From contig JAWPHD010010328.1 of NCBI GenBank assembly GCA_037043455.1, positions 1 to 64,000 of the forward strand: a DNA stretch of 64,000 nucleotides, read 5' to 3'. The DNA is from Cyrtodaria siliqua. Lineage: Eukaryota > Mollusca > Bivalvia > Adapedonta > Hiatellidae. A model generated the notes under the pieces. That model was not told where the DNA came from. It saw only the letters and a program-made list of their open reading frames with translations, and made no database searches. The position numbers and the translations under genes are program-made. Below, in pieces: positions 60,031-64,000 of this stretch (position 1 is its first letter; each line of letters starts with the position of its first letter).

Positions 60031-63000
60031 CTATGTATATGGGACTGCAAGTATAGAAACACTGATATATCTATGCTGAAGTCACTTGCCCTATGTATAT
60101 GGGACTGCAAGTATAGAAACACTGACATATCTATGTATATGGGACTGCAAGTATAGAAACACTGACATATCTATGTATATGGGACTGCAAGTATAGAAAC
60201 ACTGACATATCTATGTATATGGGACTGCAAGTATAGAGACACTGACATATCTATGTATATGGGACTGCAAGTATAGAAACACTGACATATCTATGTATAT
60301 GGGACTGCAAGTATAGAAACACTGACATATCTATGTATATGGGACTGCAAGTATAGAAACACTGACATATCTTTGTATATGGCACTGCAAGTATAGAAAC
60401 ACTGACATATCTATATATATGGGACTGCAAGTATAGATACACTGACATATCTATGTATATGGGACTGCAAGTATAGAAACACTGACATATCTATGTATAT
60501 GGGACTGCAAGTATAGAAACACTGACATATCTATGTATACGGGACTGCAAGTATAGATACACAGACATATCTATGTATATGGGACTGCAAGTATAGAAAC
60601 ACTGACATATCTATGTATATGGGACTGCAAGTATAGAAACACTGACATATCTTTGTATATGGGACTGCAAGTATAGAAACACTGACATATCTATGTATAT
60701 GGGACTGCAAGTATAGATACACTGACATATCTATGTATATGGGACTGCAAGTATAGAAACACTGACATATCTATGTATATGGGACTGCAAGTATAGAAAC
60801 ACTGACATATCTATGTATACGGGACTGCAAGTATAGATACACTGACATATCTATGTATATGGGACTGCAAGTATAGAAACACTGACATATCTATGTATAT
60901 GGGACTGCAAGTATAGAAACACTGACATATCTATGTATATGGGACTGCAAGTGTAGAAACACTGACATATCAATGTATATGGGACTGCAAGTATAGAAAC
61001 ACTGACATATCTATGTATATGGGACAGCAAGTATAGAAACACTGACATATCTATGTATATGGGACTGCAAGTGTAGAAACACTGACATATCTATGTATAT
61101 GGGACTGCAAGTATAGAAACACTGACATATCTATGTATATGGGTCTGCAAGTATAGATACACTGACATATCTATGTATATGGGACTGCAAGTAAAGAAAC
61201 ACTGACATATCTATGTATATGGGACTGCAAGTATAGAAACACTGACATATCTATGTATATGGGACTGCAAGTATAGATACACTGACATATCTATGCTGAC
61301 GTCACTTGCCCTATGTATATGGGACTGCAAGTATAGAAACACTGACATATCTATGTATATGGGACTGCAAGTATAGAAACACTGACATATCTATGTATAT
61401 GGGATTGCAAGTATAGAAACACTGACATATCAATGTATATGGGACTGCAAGTATAGAAACACTGACATATCTATGTATATGGGACTGCAAGTATAGATAC
61501 ACTGACATATCTATGTATATGGGACTGCAAGTATAGAAACACTGACATATCTATGTATATGGGACTGCAAGTATAGAAACACTGACATATCTATGTATAT
61601 GGGACTGCAAGTGTAGAAACACTGACATATCTATGTATATGGGACTGCAAGTATAGAAACACTGACATATCTATGTATATGGGACTGCAAGTATAGAAAC
61701 ACTGACATATCTATGTATATGGGACTGCAAGTATAGAAACACTGACATATCTATGTATATGGAACTGCAAGTATAGAAACACTGACACATCTATGTATAT
61801 GGGACTGCAAGTATAGAAACACTGACATATCTATGTATATGGGACTGCAAGTATAGAAACACTGACATATCTATGTATATGGGACTGCAAGTATAGAAAC
61901 ACTGACGTATCTATGTATATGGGACTGCAAGTATAGAAACACTGACGTATCTATGTATATGGGACTGCAAGTATAGAAACACTGACATATCTATGTATAT
62001 GGGACTGCAAGTTTAGAAACACTGACATATCTATGTATATGGGACTGCAAGTGTAGAAACACTGACATATCTATGTATATGGGACTGCAAGTGTAGAAAC
62101 ACTGACATATCTATGTATATGGGACTGCAAGTATAGAAACACTGACATATCTATGTATATGGGACTGCAAGTATAGAAACACTGACATATCTATGTGTAT
62201 GGGACTGCAAGTATAGAAACACTGACATATCTATGTGTATGGGACTGCAAGTATAGAAACACTGACATATCTATGTATATGGGACTGCAAGTATAGATAC
62301 ACTGACATATCTATGTGTATGGGACTGCAAGTATAGAAACACTGACATATCTATGTGTATGGGACTGCAAGTATAGAAACACTGACATATCTATGTGTAT
62401 GGGACTGCACGTATAGAAACACTGACATATCAATGTATATGGGACTGCAAGTATAGAAACACTGACATATCTATGTATATGGGACTGCAAGTATAGATAC
62501 ACTGACATATCTATGTATATGGGACTGCAAGTATAGATACACTGACATATCTATGTATATGGGACTGCAAGTATAGAAACACTGACATATCTATGTATAT
62601 GGGACTGCAAGTATAGAAACACTGACATATCTATGTATATGGGACTGCAAGTATAGAAACACTGACATATCTATGTATATGGGACTGCAAGTGTAGAAAC
62701 ACTGACATATCTATGTATATGGGACTGCAAGTGTAGAAACACTGACATATCTATGTATATGGGACTGCAAGTGTAGAAACACTGACATATCTATGTATAT
62801 GGGACTGCAAGTATAGAAACACTGACATATCTATGTATATGGGACTGCAAGTATAGAAACACTGACATATCTATGTATATGGGACTGCAAGTATAGAAAC
62901 ACTGACGTATCTATGTATATGGGACTGCAAGTATAGAAACACTGACGTATCTATGTATATGGGACTGCAAGTATAGAAACACTGACATATCTATGTATAT

Positions 63001-64000
63001 GGGACTGCAAGTATAGAAACACTGACATATCTATGTATATGGGACTGCAAGTATAGAAACACTGACATATCTATGTATATGGGACTGCAAGTGTAGAAAC
63101 ACTGACATATCTATGTATATGGGACTGCAAGTATAGAAACACTGACATATCTATGTATATGGGACTGCAAGTATAGAAACACTGACATATCTATGTGTAT
63201 GGGACTGCAAGTATAGAAACACTGACATATCTATGTGTATGGGACTGCAAGTATAGATACACTGACATATCTATGTGTATGGGACTGCAAGTATAGAAAC
63301 ACTGACATATCTATGTGTATGGGACTGCAAGTATAGAAACACTGACATATCAATGTATATGGGACTGCAAGTATAGAAACACTGACATATCTATGTATAT
63401 GGGACTGCAAGTATAGATACACTGACATATCTATGTATATGGGACTGCAAGTATAGAAACACTGACATATCTATGTATATGGGACTGCAAGTATAGAAAC
63501 ACTGACATATCTATGTATATGGGACTGCAAGTATAGAAACACTGACATATCTATGTATATGGGACTGCAAGTATAGAAACACTGACATATCTATGTATAT
63601 GGGACAGCAAGTATAGAAACACTGACATATCTATGTATATGGGACTGCAAGTGTAGAAACACTGACATATCTATGTATATGGGACTGCAAGTATAGAAAC
63701 ACTGACATATCTATGTATATGGGACTGCAAGTATAGAAACACTGACATATCTATGTATATGGGACTGCAAGTATAGAAACACTGACATATCTATGTATAT
63801 GGGACTGCAAGTGTAGAAACACTGACATATCTATGTATATGGGACTGCAAGTATAGAAACACTGACATATCTATGTATATGGGACTGCAAGTATAGAAAC
63901 ACTGACATATCTATGTATATGGGACTGCAAGTATAGAGACACTGACATATCTATGTATATGGGACTGCAAGTATAGAAACACTGACATATCTATGTATAT
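60031..64000. repeat. Satellite array with 40-bp monomer
   Basis: About 99 units of CTATGTATATGGGACTGCAA followed by GTATAGAAACACTGACATAT, continuing past the window end. From 61311 to 64000 no insertion or deletion breaks the 40-bp phase. A 20-bp insert, CTATGCTGA(A/C)GTCACTTGCC, occurs at 60071-60090 and 61291-61310. Point variants (ATAC, GTGTAG, GACGTAT, CAATG) recur in clusters. Six identical-length 65-residue minus-strand frames are products of the repeat. Confidence 0.98.

Noticed and set aside
60251..63428. Six 65-residue minus ORFs in the 40-bp satellite
   Set aside because: The 40-bp unit cycles through all three frames in 120 bp, which yields these frames automatically.
60031..64000. 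CRISPR-like array
   Set aside because: Units of 40 bp follow without unique spacers, so it is a plain satellite in an animal genome.

Overview
The window reads as non-coding, repeat-dominated nuclear DNA from an animal, most probably a bivalve mollusc (a clam). It is AT-rich and has large satellite blocks, tRNA-derived SINEs, foldback MITEs, a Kruppel-type zinc-finger gene and several copies of a Penelope-like retroelement (PLE). The PLE has the hallmarks of the Naiad type. The bivalve assignment is inference: it rests on the selenocysteine-type Naiad and on the style of the interspersed repeats, not on a host marker gene.

Layout. 1-18942 is one satellite array with a 56-58 bp monomer, its left part organised in near-identical higher-order units of 4946 and 4724 bp. 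18943-21943 holds a tRNA-like SINE head, a 20-bp minisatellite and a 163-bp tandem repeat. 22221-23372 (minus) is the only intact protein gene I support, a single-exon 12-finger C2H2 protein with a TATA box; a decayed zinc-finger relic lies upstream of it. 24412-24868 is a foldback MITE with 5-bp target duplications. 25000-31100 is a patchwork of short tandem and dispersed repeats and a SINE. 31570-32440 is a broken YqaJ-type exonuclease gene.

33088-54384 is dominated by the Naiad-like PLE. Copy A (33184-36374, plus) is the longest. Copy B (44207-46570, minus) is internally deleted and carries a Tc1/mariner-type foldback MITE. Copy C (47425-48635, plus) is 5'-truncated inside the RT. Several fragments of the 3' UTR alone are scattered around. 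Copies B and C sit in two kinds of roughly 150-bp tandem repeat (here types A and B). Copies A and B share a TGA at a position where related RTs, as I remember them, carry cysteine. Both also have a SECIS-like RNA structure that overlaps the end of the ORF, so the element probably encodes or encoded a selenoprotein.

55672-59808 is a 70-bp satellite, and 60031-64000 (running off the window) is a very homogeneous 40-bp satellite. No tRNA or rRNA gene, CRISPR array or bacterial-type operon was seen. The short ORFs inside the satellites are by-products of periodicity.
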